Shown here piece after piece: positions 37,118 through 48,956 of a DNA stretch of 64,000 bases. Position 1 is the stretch's first letter, and every line of letters starts with the position of its first letter. The DNA is taken from contig NW_026251754.1 of the NCBI RefSeq assembly GCF_025024155.1, positions 62,001 to 126,000 of the forward strand, read 5' to 3'. The translations under genes were made by a program, and so were the position numbers. The notes beneath the pieces are model-generated. The model saw nothing but the letters and a program-made list of their open reading frames with translations. It was not told the origin of the DNA and did no database searches. This stretch comes from Gamsiella multidivaricata (lineage: Eukaryota > Mortierellomycota > Mortierellomycetes > Mortierellales > Mortierellaceae).

Positions 37118-40100
37118 TTACATGCTGCCAAAGATCGAGTCCACACTTCCTGCCTCTCCCGAAAACAGTTCATTCGGCTTTCGATATCCAAGACGCGTCG
37201 AGATCGGGAACCCCTCATCCTCATCATCCTCACCAAGCCCACCGCCCACAAACGACGACCCCATTCCCATTCCTGCTGCTGCTGCCACCGTCGCCCCTGC
37301 CGCGGCCGCTATTCCCGATCGTTGCTCATCATCCTGTCGCTTCATACTCTCCAAAACACTCTCGCCCTCAAACGTGAAGCCCTGGAAATACTCCTGCTGC
37401 CGCTGCTGAAGCTGCGACTGTTGCTGCTGCTTCAGTGTCCGAGCCCTGTGCGCGGTCATCGACCGGTTCAACGGCGCCGCCCCGGCTCCTGCTCGCATCT
37501 GCATCGGACTGTTCGACTCACTGAACGAGAACAACGAGTCGTTACTCAAGGTCCGATAACTACTCCAGCTATTACTGCTCCTCCTTCCACGTCCCATCGC
37601 CATCATCCCATTCGGGTTCGGGTTCAAGGTCGAGTTGTCTCCCTGTTTTTGCTGCTGTCTATACAGATTCGCAGCACGCTGCTGTTGCTGTAACAGGAAA
37701 CTGCCCGCCTGACCATCCACAAGCATCGAGGAGGAAGACGAAGATCCTGGAGAAAGAAAAGATGTCCCAGCACCCTTTGTCTTGCTACTGCTCTTGCCGT
37801 TCATACTCAACGTAGCGGTCTGGTCCGTGAAATGGGCGTCAAAGTTCGACACGTCCAGATCCCCCGTGATCCCAACCCGAGGCTGGAACGGTGGAGTCAC
37901 ATCCCGCGTCTGCAATCGCTTCCAATCGATCCCCTGAAAGAACGGATGTGCCTTGATCGTCGCCACAGCCTCCGCACCATTGGGTCCCGAGCCCAGTCGT
38001 GTTTTTGGGTTCTTGTTGAGGAGTCCCTGGATCAGATCCTGTGCGTTTTGACTGATCATCCCCGTGCTGCCCGGGAACGCCATCTCGGGCTCCGAAACCT
38101 GACCGATCCCCTTGGGGGACGTACGCTTGATGGCTGGAAATCCAGAACGCTTGGGGAAAATGACAGGTTGGTGCAAAATCTTGTGGTGTGTTCCCTCCGT
38201 CCTGCCATCCGCAAACGGAGAGGTACCGACCAGCATCTCATACAATAACACACCGAGCGACCACCAGTCCACTGCCTTGCCGTATCCTGTTCCTTTGATG
38301 ATCTCCGGGGCCAGGTACTCTGTCGTTCCACAGAACGTATGTGTGCGCTCGTCCTCCGTCACGTTCTGTTTGCACAATCCGAAATCCACCAGAACAATGT
38401 GTCCTTGACTGGACAACAGGATATTCTCGGGCTTCAGGTCCCGATAGACCACATTGCGCGAATGCAGGTGCTCCAGAGCCAGGACCAACTCTGCTGTGTA
38501 GAATCGTGCCCTTGGCTCCGAGAACGTGCCCTCATTCTGCATGTGGAAGAATAATTCGCCTCCGTTCATAAAGTCCTGGACGAGATACAGCTTGGTCGGG
38601 GTCTGGAACGAGAATTTGAGGCCGACGATGAACGGTGACTGCAGGGCCTGGATCAGGACATTGCGCTCTGCGATCGTGTGCTCGACCTGCTTTTGTTCAA
38701 TGACCTGCTTCTTGACGAGGACCTTCATGGCGTAGATTCGTCCCGTGTCCTTTTTCCTGACCTGGTAAACCTTTCCGAACGAACCCACTCCAAGCACGCG
38801 TAGAATTTCGAAGTCCTCGGTAGACAAATGCCGCGACTATTTCCATGTTGCAACAAGAAAAAAAAAAAAAAAAAAGGAGGGGATGTTAATAAAGAACGAT
38901 GCAGCGATTTTAGAGTGTTTCTGCGGCACGGTCATTGTGTTGGTCTGTGCGATCGCCCTAAAGATGAAACATCACACAAACTTGTGTCACCACCCAACAT
39001 TCCTTCGCGCTTAAAAACCCTTACCTCAATTGCCTGGTACTTGATTGCCACTCGGATCTCGCCCGTAACATGTTCGCTCTCTTCCCGTCCCTGCAACCGG
39101 AACCATGAGTCGATCATCCGGTTATGAACCTCGGAGGGGCTCAGCTTGACCTGGCCCAAGAACCGCTTCGCCGGTTCTTGCTCATCCTCCATCCCTGAAT
39201 CGTAAATCGTAATGGATATCTGTTGGTTGGGTCGAACAACATCGCTAAGAGACAAAAGACAAAGACAAAGTCAAGGATAAGGACAGAGAAGAAAAAGAAG
39301 GAAAGAAAGAAGATAAAGATGAGGGGGGGGGAAAGAGGGAATGAGAAATTTTCAACATAAATCCAATTGCCACTATTCTTTAAATATAAAAGTGCACGCG
39401 CGCACATTCCTGACAATCGATACAAATAAACATATTCCAATGCACGTATAAAGGAGGCTCTTACAATTCCGCATCATGGCGCCATTTCGGACTACTGGCT
39501 GCCATGGCTCTCGCAAAAATATCATTCCCACCTCTTCGGCCCATGGAGTCACCCTCCGGAAGAGCCGGCTGGGTCATCAACTCGTTCTGGTCGTATTCCA
39601 CCAGACAGTACGGGCGTGACATGGCCGGGGGGTTGACCAGTGTCAGATTCCGGGCCTCGATGATCTGCAGAAAGAGGTGTCCGACCGGAGACTTTGTGGA
39701 CGTGGAAGGATTGGAGAGTTTGACGGGTATCGTTGTCTTTGAGACCGTGCTGGAGGATGCATTGGCGCCCGTTGCTGAGGTCGGGTCAGATACGGCGGGT
39801 GTGGTCGAGGGCTTCTTGATCAGGTAATTGGAAGGATGTGTGGGGATGGAGATGGGCGACGACGTTGTCGTATGAACAGAGGAGGAGGAGGGTGTTGCTG
39901 CGGTAGAGCTGCTTGCTGAGGTGTTGCTTTCAGGTTTGGGTGTCTGCAAAGGATTCTCTTTGGGTGACTTTGGAGATTTGCTTGAAGACGAAGATCTCGA
40001 GAGACGGGAGCTGAGGGATATCCGCACCTTTGAGGAGTCTGATGCAGACGAGGCACTGGCCGAAGAAGAAGATGAGGAAGACGAAGAAGAAGAGGAGGAC

Positions 40101-40468
40101 ATGTAGGAGGTGTAGGAGGGGACGTTGAATGTGTGCTGCAGGGACTTTAACGAGAACGAGGGCGTGTGCTTGTTCAGCTGCTGCTTCAATCTCTGGAGGT
40201 CCGGCAGATGGAACTCTGGGAGATGGAGCGCCGGCAGCTCGCCCAGCTTTTGGCTGGTGTTACTAGATGGCCGGTTGTGCATGCCCGCAGCTGCTGGTGA
40301 CCTAGAGGGGACTGAAGCCGGGGTTGTGGAAGAGGGGGCGTGGGGTGTCTTTTTGTTTTTTTGTGCTACCAGGAGATCGCTTGCAAAGACTGGCCGAGGG
40401 CGATGAATGGCAGAGGGAGAAGGGGTAGATATGGAGGAATTGGCCGTGAATGGCAGAAGGGGATTCAT
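37118..40468 (-). CDS. SCH9: Sch9-like AGC protein kinase with C2 domain
   Basis: Exons are 40468-39465, 39244-39025 and 38836-37118; splice sites GTAAGA/CTTAG and GTAAGG/AATAG keep one frame, about 980 residues. The Ser/Pro-rich N-terminus leads to a C2 domain at about 259-408 (GHLFLQIIEARNL; DVVRPNQQISITIYDSG; FLGQVKLSPSEV), interrupted by the first intron. The kinase domain starts near 414: GVGSFGKVYQV loop, YAMKVLVKK lysine, YRDLKPEN, DFGLC, and FCGTTEYLAPE activation loop. FQGFTFEGES near residue 888 is the hydrophobic motif, close to the Sch9 C-terminal site that TORC1 phosphorylates. C2 plus AGC kinase plus this motif is the Sch9 layout, the fungal S6K/Akt-like effector of TORC1 in growth and ageing. 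The start is the first ATG in frame; upstream extension begins only at a TTG. An insertion sits before the last kinase helices (KRTSPKGIGQVSEPE region). Confidence 0.92.
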
Positions 40469-42346
40469 GGACAACGGAAAGAGGGAGGAGCTCGGTATCG
40501 TAGGAGGAGCTGAATGCGAGGAGTGCCCCTGGACAAACAAACGAACCGACAAAGGTGAAGGAAGGGGGGAGTTGTATGGAGAAGAAAGCGGAGTAGCAAA
40601 GTAAAGAAGCGGAGGGATGCGGTGATGAGGATCTAGGGAGGGTGATGAGAGATGGAGGATGGAGTGGGATGTCGATGGAGGCAATGGCAGTAAAGGAGAA
40701 GAAGGAAGAAGGTGTGAGGTGGGCGAAAGCAGCTTTGCCGTGGATTGCCGTTTGCAATTGGTGGAACTGCTTATCGGCCCTTGCAACTCCCAACTCGCAT
40801 GGAGGCAAACCTCTGCACCCCTCTAACCTCCGTAGAAGCAAAGCCTGAGCTGTGCCCCCCCCCCCCCACACAGATCCGTCCAATCCCCATTCGAATTAAA
40901 GTTTAATTTCTATATCTGCCTGCATGCCACCCTCCATAAAGACAAATTGCGGAAGGAGAAAAAGAAAATAGGGTCCCCCTTCCCCAACAAAAAACCCCAA
41001 GTTCGAATGGGCTGGACTAGCCCTTCCTTTCTCTTTCTTCTCTTTCCCATCAAACAAAATCCCATCGGCGTGTTTCTTCTTGTCGTCATCCTCTTCCTTC
41101 TTCTTGTCTTCTTTGCTGCGCCTGTATTTGGTCTAGGCGAACTTACCTTATCATCCGCCCCTCTGATCTGCATGCACTGGACGCGTCCTGTGCCCAAAAA
41201 AACAAAAAAAAAATATGCAAAAGCGTCCAGCCATTGGGTCACAATTGCTTCCTCCTTTAAGCTCCTTAAACACCTACTCTACATGCCACCACCACCACCA
41301 TGACAAATACGACCTCTCCAGCCCTTTTTATCATTATCATTATCTATATTTTATTTTTTATTTTTTACCCCAGCTTTCTGACCAGCATCGCCCGCTTTGA
41401 CCAACAAAGCAAACCCCAAAGAGCTTTGAGACAGGCCTTGGCAAGTGGTCATAGCTGAAAAAGAAAAGGAAGCATTACGAGGATACGAGCGAGCCCTCTT
41501 TGGCTATGGGCTGAATGCTTGTTCCCCTCACCTCCCCCTATGTTATCGTTCCCTATCGCACATCTGATACGGATGCCTTACAGAGCACGGAAACAATCCC
41601 AATAGCAACAATGAAAAGTAAGAGTCATTGAAAAAAGTTGTGAACAGAGGACGTCGTTCGCCTTGTCTGGATGCGTCAATGTAAAGGGCCAATTGCGAAT
41701 GGGTACTGCTCATATGATCAAGGTGAACTTGCGGACGAAAATAATGACTGGAGTAAAGCCTTTGAATATGAATCCCAATAAAAGAACAACACTTCTGTGA
41801 TGATCCTACAGTGGATTCTCTCTATTTCATATCCTCCCTTGAACAATGATCTCTTTTGGTCATATACACCGATCTGATGCTGCACAGTGGATGGGGATGA
41901 GAATGAGCGCATCTTTATGCATCTTTATCGCAGGCAGAAAACATAAATCTGCACACCATTGGGGATTTATGTCCATTGGAAGATAGAAAGATCAATTTCA
42001 TAGAGCCCTCTTTTTGAAACCAAGATAGCCAGACGACTGTTCAAGGAACGAACGGTATATGGATATCATAACATCTAGGCTACATGCTCACACATGTTCT
42101 GTTTGGCGGAAGCAGTTGGTTCTGTTTGTACTGTTACTAAAACATACATCTCTATCCAAGACATCGCACATAGCGGTCCATCTTTAGAGAAAGATTGCAG
42201 TTATGTATTTGACATATAATACATTGTCAAGCTCTGGAGCAAAGAACATGGGCATCAAAGCCCAGCGCCCATACAGTATGAATGATATCCATGAGATGTT
42301 GAAAGCCGGATATTTTTGTTTACTTTTGTTTCGATGGTTCATCACT
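40469..42346. other. Intergenic; SCH9 promoter side and 3' flank of the next gene
   Basis: The first 400 bases upstream of SCH9 are purine-rich on the plus strand (pyrimidine-rich leader on the coding strand), with a C run at 40855-40867. Beyond 40910 there is no coding-like frame. Confidence 0.4.
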
Positions 42347-43986
42347 CTACATCGCGACAACAGGGAGCGTAACGGTTTGCTGTCCGACCTGCCATGTCTT
42401 CCACACACTCTGCTTCTGGAACCGAGTATGTAACTGGTGCAAGAATGCTCTCCCTGCAGCATAAATGTCCGGGTTGTTAGCCGGCAACGACCGGTAATCT
42501 TTCTGAAAACGTTCAAAACTCGTCAACGGACGCGGTGATGCGAAATAGGAGGCAGTCGACGACGACAACGACGATGGCGAAACGGATGGGCCCGATTTGA
42601 GCCCGTGGGGAGCAGTTTGTTTTTGTTCTGCCTGATTTGACGACGCTGTCGGTTGCGATGCCGCATTACCTTGAGGCTGAGGAGGTAAGAGTTGTGCTTC
42701 TGCTGAGTTCGAGATATCGCAAGTTCCCGTCATCGTTTTGGGCAAGTTCGTGATAGGGATGGTTTTCTTTGACTCCAGATGCGGCGAAGCGTCTTGATCA
42801 GACTCTGTGTACTCCACATCGCTTGCATCCACAAACTGCTCGTCCTCGCCACTGTCGACTTCATCATTCTCTTGACCATAATCATCGCTGAAAGGTGAAC
42901 AGGGTGGCTCCGGTGATATGACCGATCGATCGATCCAACGTTCAGCCAACTTGGCCGGATAAGTGAAGCTCATCATCAAATGGTCTCCCAATCCTTCGAC
43001 CTCCTCGCTCGGCTCCAACTGCACTCCTGTCACGACTAGGGCTTGATTCGCAAGACAATTGCGACCGCTGTCCTCGTCCTCGTCCTCGTCCTCCTCGTAT
43101 GCAGTAGTGTAGTCATCTTTCATGGACCCCTGCTTGTGGTACAGTTCCTGGGGGTTAGACTTCCGGAATGTTCTCTTGGGGACGATATAGTTTATGGGAT
43201 AGCTCAACATCCATCCTGTGAGTGTCACAAGCGACATATTTTCGGGCACGGCCAATACCCTGAACTTTTCCTCTGCCTGGGCCCAGCAGCTGACCCTGGT
43301 TTCAATCTCGGGCAGAAGTACTTCCCGAACGTAGTCCTCTAGTGGACGATAGCGATTGTTGGGCATCTAAAAGACCAAGGAGCGATTAGTTCATACCCCA
43401 TTATTGGTGCAGGGGTAACGTCCGATGGATTGCACACGACATCCTGATGGACCTACAATCTCAGGCTGTGGCAAGTGGTAGTCGATGTTGACAAAGACCC
43501 TCTGCAGGCCCATGTGTGATCCGGTAAGATAGTCATGAATGTCTCGTAAGAGTAGGTCGCGATGGATGATGAAGACGTAGTCTTGGCCTATGCTCAGAAG
43601 ATCCAGCTGACTGAATCTAGGCGACTTTTTGAATACGCACACACGGACACACGCATACATAACGGTCAATCACAGTTCATGCCAGTGGTCCAGGCATCCT
43701 TCAAAGACGATACGAGCACCCAGCAATAACCAAGAATAAAGACCTACGTGGTGGAATAAAGATTGAATGCGCACGATGTCGTTCTCGCTCAAGAACAATT
43801 GGTCGACGAGAGACGCGGATCTGATACGTTCGAAATCCGAGACGTAAAAAAGAAACTGAGTATACCCATCATTGTTTGTTCTCTGGAATGGTTAAAGGCA
43901 GAAGAATTTTTTTTCTTTGGGATCTGAGTCCTGGTCAGTTACCTTAGACCAACGGCTACGCAGATGATATCTTGTAGCGCGCGCAA

Positions 43987-44017
<31 letters not shown>

Positions 44018-44233
44018 GAATGTGGGGGGCAAAGTGGGTAAAGCGTAAATTAGCTAAAGTGGACTCTGTGGAACCTCCAGAACTGCCTCAAAGCAAAGTA
44101 AGCAAAATTGCATTTGCTGTTTATTACCGTTTGCAAGCGATGTCTGTGCGGTCTGATTGATGCGATTCTCCAGGGCAGTCTGGATGATTTCCCTTGCTGC
44201 TACGAAGTGGATCGATTCAGAAGCTGTAGTCAT
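42347..44233 (-). CDS. C1orf74/UPF0739-like protein (DUF4504), five exons
   Basis: Proposed exons: 44233-44128, 43970-43943 (28 bases), 43880-43748, 43606-43397 and 43366-42347, giving 498 residues in one frame. Every proposed intron is GT-AG. The micro-exon is supported because both its phases fit: G+AT makes Asp and AG+A makes Arg, giving ASLAND-IICVAVGLR-TNNDGYTQFLFYVSDFE. The core EEKFRVLAVPENMSLVTLTGW with MLSYPINYIVPKR, and FVNIDYHLPQPEIVGPSGC, resemble the UPF0739/C1orf74 family (LpGWlLgYPvnYv pattern). That family has no known biochemical function. The C-terminal half is acidic and Ser/Gln-rich, then FQKDYRSLPANNPDIYAAG to the end. The family call comes from memory of the pattern and is moderate. 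Confidence 0.6.
43991..44017. repeat. A27 tract (T27 on the coding strand) within intron 1
   Basis: A homopolymer that, on the gene's own strand, is a T run shortly before the acceptor CTACAAG of the 28-base exon. It could serve as its polypyrimidine tract. Confidence 0.7.
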
Positions 44234-44927
44234 GTTGTCGTATGAGACGAGGTAGTGTATGTGTGGAGTGAATAAGCAACTGTGGTAGTATATGTGGTTA
44301 TCAGTGTGGAGTTGTTGTTGAAGTGCTGAAGAAGGGCGCGATTGAGTACGTTGGATGTGTTATGTTGAGGTGAGAACTAGCAAGGTCGCTTTATAGACTG
44401 TTTCTCTTGTTTGGGGAGGTAAAGTGAGGTAAAGGAGAGGCAGATTTCACCGGCAAGCGGAAAAACAGATAAAAGAAAGAAAGACAAACGAAGTCAGCGG
44501 CTGAGTGGTGAAGTTTGGTTCCACACTTACAGAGCACCGTCCATAGGACTAACTGCAGTAATGCAGAACACATCGAGAGAAGTGGGTGTCTGTCTGTATC
44601 TGTGCGCGTCCCTGTTGCAACAGACGCCTTCAGCCTGCCCTAGGGCCAGTAAATCAGACCGAAGCGGGGGTTTTTTTTTTTTTTTTTTTGTGTGGTTTAT
44701 TTTTTCAGTTTTTCAATTGAGCATGAATGCGGTTTTTTTGTTACCGACGTCCCTTAGTTTACGATTTCTCAAGAGAATAGTCGGAGGGAAAGGAAGCAAA
44801 GCAGCCGTGGGGTTATTTCGAACAGGACCAAAATGAAAGACGAGAAAAAAAACAGTAAGGGGCAAAAGCAGAAATGAAAAGGAGTTGAAGTTTTCTTTTA
44901 ATGACAAAAAAGTGTCAGCTCCGTAAT

Positions 44928-45906
44928 TTACTTCTGGTAGCTCCAGACCATGGACAAGACTGGGAAGAGTAAGCCAATTGAATAAAAAGATAAAGAGGGC
45001 GATGGGTGAGTCTTCAGTCACTTGGATACATTTGTTTCAGCTTTCCATTATCATTTGATTCCAACGAACAAGTAAAGACAGAATACGTACGACCATCCTT
45101 GGTGGCAAGGCGGTTGATGGAATCATCAGCCTCGGACTGGGCGCGGACGTAGCCAGAGAGGGCGTAGGTGGTGAAGGAGCCGGTGTAGCGGCCGTTCTCG
45201 TCAACATCGCCGATGTTGATCTGGACCGAGGCGTGGTCCTTGGAGCCAATGAGGCGGTTAGTGGCGGAGCTAAAGGTTGTCGAGTGAGATAGAAACGGAG
45301 AATCCATGAGTACCGTATATCAGTTTTTCCTTTGCTCTGTTTCTGTGTCATTGATGCAGAACGCCGGGTGCTTCTGAGTGCTGCTGAACGCCGAGTCCTA
45401 TCCTGCGTGACATAAGTAGTGCGTGTCCCTCATAGTCCTGCCGCATGGCCAAGGTATCATCGTCAATCCATGATAAAACAGTAGACGCCCCATGAATATT
45501 GTCAAATACTGCGCTGTTGTAGCAAATCATCCTGGTAAAAATCGTCTTCGCACAGACAGGATAAGATCCTGAAGGCAGTGTTGAATCGCACTATGTCGAA
45601 TGGAGTTTCACATCATTCACATCTGTCCTGTACAGAGATGTAATGACAGAGACTGCAAGGATCACATTGTAGAATTGATTCCTGATGGGATGGTTGGGTT
45701 GGAATTCCAGTCCGTTTGATGATGGTTTCCGCATGATCCTGCGTTGAATGTAAATAATCCTTTGTTGTCCTGTCTTGTATCCTTGTTTAGGCGCATAAAA
45801 TAGACCGGCTCCTGATATCCCGTCAACACCCAATTGATCGTATAGCTGGTGATCATTACCACTTGCGGGGGACGTAGGTCTCGAGGGTGATCTGGGGGGT
45901 CTCCAT
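44928..45906 (-). CDS. RPS21: 40S ribosomal protein eS21
   Basis: Exons are 45906-45860, 45269-45091 and 44959-44928, total 85 residues (family length about 83-87). Exon 1 gives [15 protein letters not shown]; exon 2 begins with the split Cys codon and reads [20 protein letters not shown] with [20 protein letters not shown] and [12 protein letters not shown]; exon 3 supplies [10 protein letters not shown] and the stop. All parts line up with yeast Rps21 and animal RPS21, including the invariant SATNR and [10 protein letters not shown]. The donor of exon 2 is GTACGT after GATGGTC; an alternative GTCGTA donor would break the conserved DGLL. The first intron is 590 bases, long for this gene. The protein is part of the small ribosomal subunit, on the solvent side near the mRNA exit and platform. 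Confidence 0.95.
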
Positions 45907-46190
45907 TGTAGTAGTTCGAAAGGACAGTTGGTTCCTTTGGGGGATCTTTTAAGCAAGAGTAGAGAAGGAATCCAACCGGTCCTGGTCCAATCCCATTATT
46001 ATCCCCCAGAAAAATTATTTCTCGTGATACGCCTTTTTGATTGGCTGCAGAAATATACGTGAAAACTAATTGGACGTGAAAATAGTTTGGGAATACGTCA
46101 CCGAAGACGCTCTTCCCGCGTGGATGTTTCTAACTTAAAGTGTGCTTGCTAGCACACATAAATCCGCAGAGGAGGCTCTGCCATGTCGCG

Positions 46191-46395
46191 CGACAGGTCA
46201 CGTAGGGGTACAGCTTTAGACTTGCCATGCGTTCTGTGTTGTGAAACCAAGACACCTCAAGCCAACATAGTTGGTAGGGGATGCAGCTCTGCTGTGCGTG
46301 GAAGGCATGTGCGGCTCTAGACGGGCTTGTGCGGACCACGCGTCTAGCACACAGATGGATTCATGTGAATAAAAAAAAAAAAAAAAAAAAAAAAA
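46191..46395 (+). mobile_element. 5'-truncated LINE 3' tail with poly(A) and 19-bp target duplication
   Basis: GAGGCTCTGCCATGTCGCG occurs at 46172-46190 and again at 46396-46414. Between them is 180 bases of sequence ending in 25 A. The stretch CCTCAAGCCAACATAGTTGG with the following TAGGGGATGC is shared with the 3' end of the larger LINE at 60108-62297, read on that element's strand. Poly(A), long target duplication and heavy 5' truncation are the marks of target-primed reverse transcription. Confidence 0.92.
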
Positions 46396-46979
46396 GAGGC
46401 TCTGCCATGTCGCGTAGACCTCTGTCTCATAGACTAGAGCCAGAAATAAAAAAATTAAAAAATATCTTTTATCTATCTTTCTCTCTGTCTGTCTCTATCG
46501 CCGCCGCCTACCACCATCCTATTCTGAAATCCCTACAACATGCCCATGTGCGAAAAGTGCAAGAAAAACCACGACCGCCAGACTTACTACACATGTCCGA
46601 AAAGGTATTTCATGTCACCATGTCGTTCGCTCATTTCGCACTGCAACAACCATAGTGAGTGCTTAGTCTGAGGTATGATGAATGATATCGGTAGTGGTTC
46701 GATGAGTTTGACGAGTTACCCAAGGTTGATTTGGGGGATTTTGAAGACTATTTTACACATCTAATAAATTTAACAAATAAACATATCAATTTGCAGTACC
46801 TTTCTTTGATGTTAAGATCTCGATGGCCCTTTGCCCTTTCTTGATACAAGATTTCGAACAATATAATTCTTGCTTCGCCCAAAAATAAATTTTCTCCACA
46901 TCCATCGCTGCCAAACACCCTTCATCCTTGCACATTCACTGCTTGACCCTTATCACCTTATCACTCAAAGCCATTCCCT

Positions 46980-47637
46980 TTGCTCCTCCCTCAACCACTG
47001 CATCTCTCTTACAACAATTACCGAGGAAATGGATACAACGTGCAACCAAGCGTATGTGAAGTGTGTCTTTGTTACTTTTTACATCGATATTGGTCCTCAT
47101 GCTAGCTCGACTTGAATCTATAGTCCCGCTGCTGGACCTGCACGAGCACCTCGAACATCCATACGCGGCCAAACTGGCCACTCCAGAATCACCTTCAGGG
47201 ACTGCCCTGGGAATCCCAAGAACACGCTCGAAAGGCAGGTTCCTTTTTTTTTATTTATTTTTATGAGATGAGCTTATACCTCTCATCAGGCACGCTGACA
47301 TAATTACCGTTTACAATCGCCGGAATAGCGCAAACGATTTAGATGCGTTGCCCCTTGCACGGTGGCCTTCCACTGAGGATTCAGTAACAGGCGTTGAAGT
47401 CCCACGACCTTACGCCATCTTTTCGCCATGGCTCTGCATCTATGCAGCCCATCCAATCCTCCCGAATTATGGGAAGCATTCGCTGATAACCTATCTCAGA
47501 ACTTTCTTTCTGTGCGTTGCTGGAGATCGCCCGAATGAAGTGAGGCTATCAAGAGCACTGCACTGTTCCACGTCAACGAGATTTTGAAGGGAGCTGGGAT
47601 CAGTCTGGCGGTCTATGAAGAGATGCTTCTAAATTAA
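46980..47637 (+). pseudogene. Helitron-like fragments: degenerate zinc knuckle and replication/helicase piece
   Basis: Two degraded pieces on the plus strand. Around 47140-47235 one frame reads GQTGHSRITFRDCPGNPKNT, which resembles a CxxCGxxGHxxxxxxxC zinc knuckle whose first two Cys are lost. Around 47425-47637 another frame reads PSNPPELWEAFADNLSQNFL, a stop, then ALFHVNEILKGAGISLAVYEEM. This has the pattern of the segment between Rep and helicase domains of Helitrons (NPxxLWxxxxxxxxxDF, then LxxIxxxLxxxGKSLxD). Stops and frame changes mean it is dead. Whether both pieces come from one element is a guess. Confidence 0.4.
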
Positions 47638-48028
47638 GGTTTATAGTACTAAGTAAATACAAGTAAGCACGAGACAAGAGAGGGATCTTTAATAGCACCG
47701 TCCGGTCCATTTTATATAGGTTACCGGATGGTCTTTTCTACATAATGTGATCCTAGTGAAGTATCTGTCCAATATGGCACAGCTCCCCTCCCATGGGAGG
47801 CGTAAGTCAGGTCTTCTAGCTCATTGATTACTGCCTGAAGGAAAAAAGTGAAAACCTCATGGTAAACCAAATTATAAAATTCAGAGGAAAGTTTAAAGCC
47901 TCTACATGACAATTGTAATAATCACTACAAGGCAAAAAGCAAAAAGGCCTTGCGAGGAAAAGCCCGAAGGAAAACCTCTGTCGTGATTCAAGGGGAAAGT
48001 ACATAAAAAAACCCCTTCTCATACTCCT

Positions 48029-48956
48029 CTACTTTCTACTCGCTGATATTCTTCGTGGCCTACCGCGTCCTCGTTTGCGGGATGGCTCTCGATCAACTGC
48101 GCTTATGTTGACCTTTGGTGGGCGACCGCGTCTAGGTTTCGGGGTGGTTACACTATCAGCAGAATTGTTTATTATTTTTACGTGCTACTGGACGCTGCGT
48201 CAATAGTGTCTCCTGCTGATTCTGCTTCGCCTTGTGGCTCTTCAAAGTTCGACGAGGCTGCGGTCGAGAAGGTGGTCCAGGAAAATCGCGACTCTTCCAG
48301 TAGTCTGTGATATACTTTCTCTCAACAAAGTTCTCTTCTGGTTCCCAGGTCCTCTCTGTATACCCTTTCCAGCTTACGAAATATTCTACTCCCCCCTCAG
48401 AATCATCCCGATGTTCGAGAATCTCTTCTACTTAGTAAGTGGTGTCGTCGTAGTCGTTGAGTATGAGTTTGAGTTGGGATGGGGCATACTGGCGTTGAAG
48501 CAAATCGCCAGTGCCGTCCTTCAAAACATACGCACCGCCTGTAGTTCTACGCACAACAACGTAAGGACCTTCATACTTGGGTGTCAATTTATCACCCAAA
48601 ATAGGATCGAAAGTCATGACCTTGGCTCCATCCGGAAACTCATTGTACAGTACTGTTCTATTGAATCGCTCAATCATTCTTTTCTGAGTGGCACGCGACT
48701 TGGCGCTCACAGCTGGGAAGACAACTTCAGTCATGTATTGAAGTCGCTCCAAGAGTTCACTATGGGATAATCGTTCGTCCTTGTCGCTTGAAAAATTATA
48801 GAAACCATTGAAACGTCTGGCAAAAAATAACGAAAAGGGGGACGAGTTGTGCAATGCAACAATCCTCGTATTCATGGCTAATTGAGCCATAGTGACATGT
48901 CGGTCCCAATTGCGTTTCTTCGCTTTGATTTCTTTATGGACAATGGCCCTTGGCAA
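48029..48956 (-). pseudogene. Chromovirus (Ty3/Gypsy) integrase C-terminus, chromodomain and AT-hook tail
   Basis: The minus strand encodes the end of an integrase: KKRNWDRHVTMAQLAMNTRI, then FFARRFNGF, then the GPY/F-like segment GDKLTPKYEGPYVVVRRTTG with AYVLKDGTG. After an in-frame TAA (48434-48432) the same frame continues as a chromodomain (VEEILEHRDDSEGGVEYFVS, then WKGYTERTWEPEENF), ending in ITDYWK. Further down, after a frameshift, come two AT-hook-like motifs, RRGRPPK and KRGRGRPR, then a stop at 48029. The copy starts abruptly at 48956 without protease, RT or RNase H, so it is 5' truncated. Intact chromoviruses use the chromodomain to direct integration to heterochromatin. Confidence 0.88.

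Noticed and set aside
46554..46680. Small frame MPMCEKCKKNHDRQTYYTCP as a zinc-binding protein
   Set aside because: Too short, no continuation found, and it lies in TE debris; could be a chance or relic exon.
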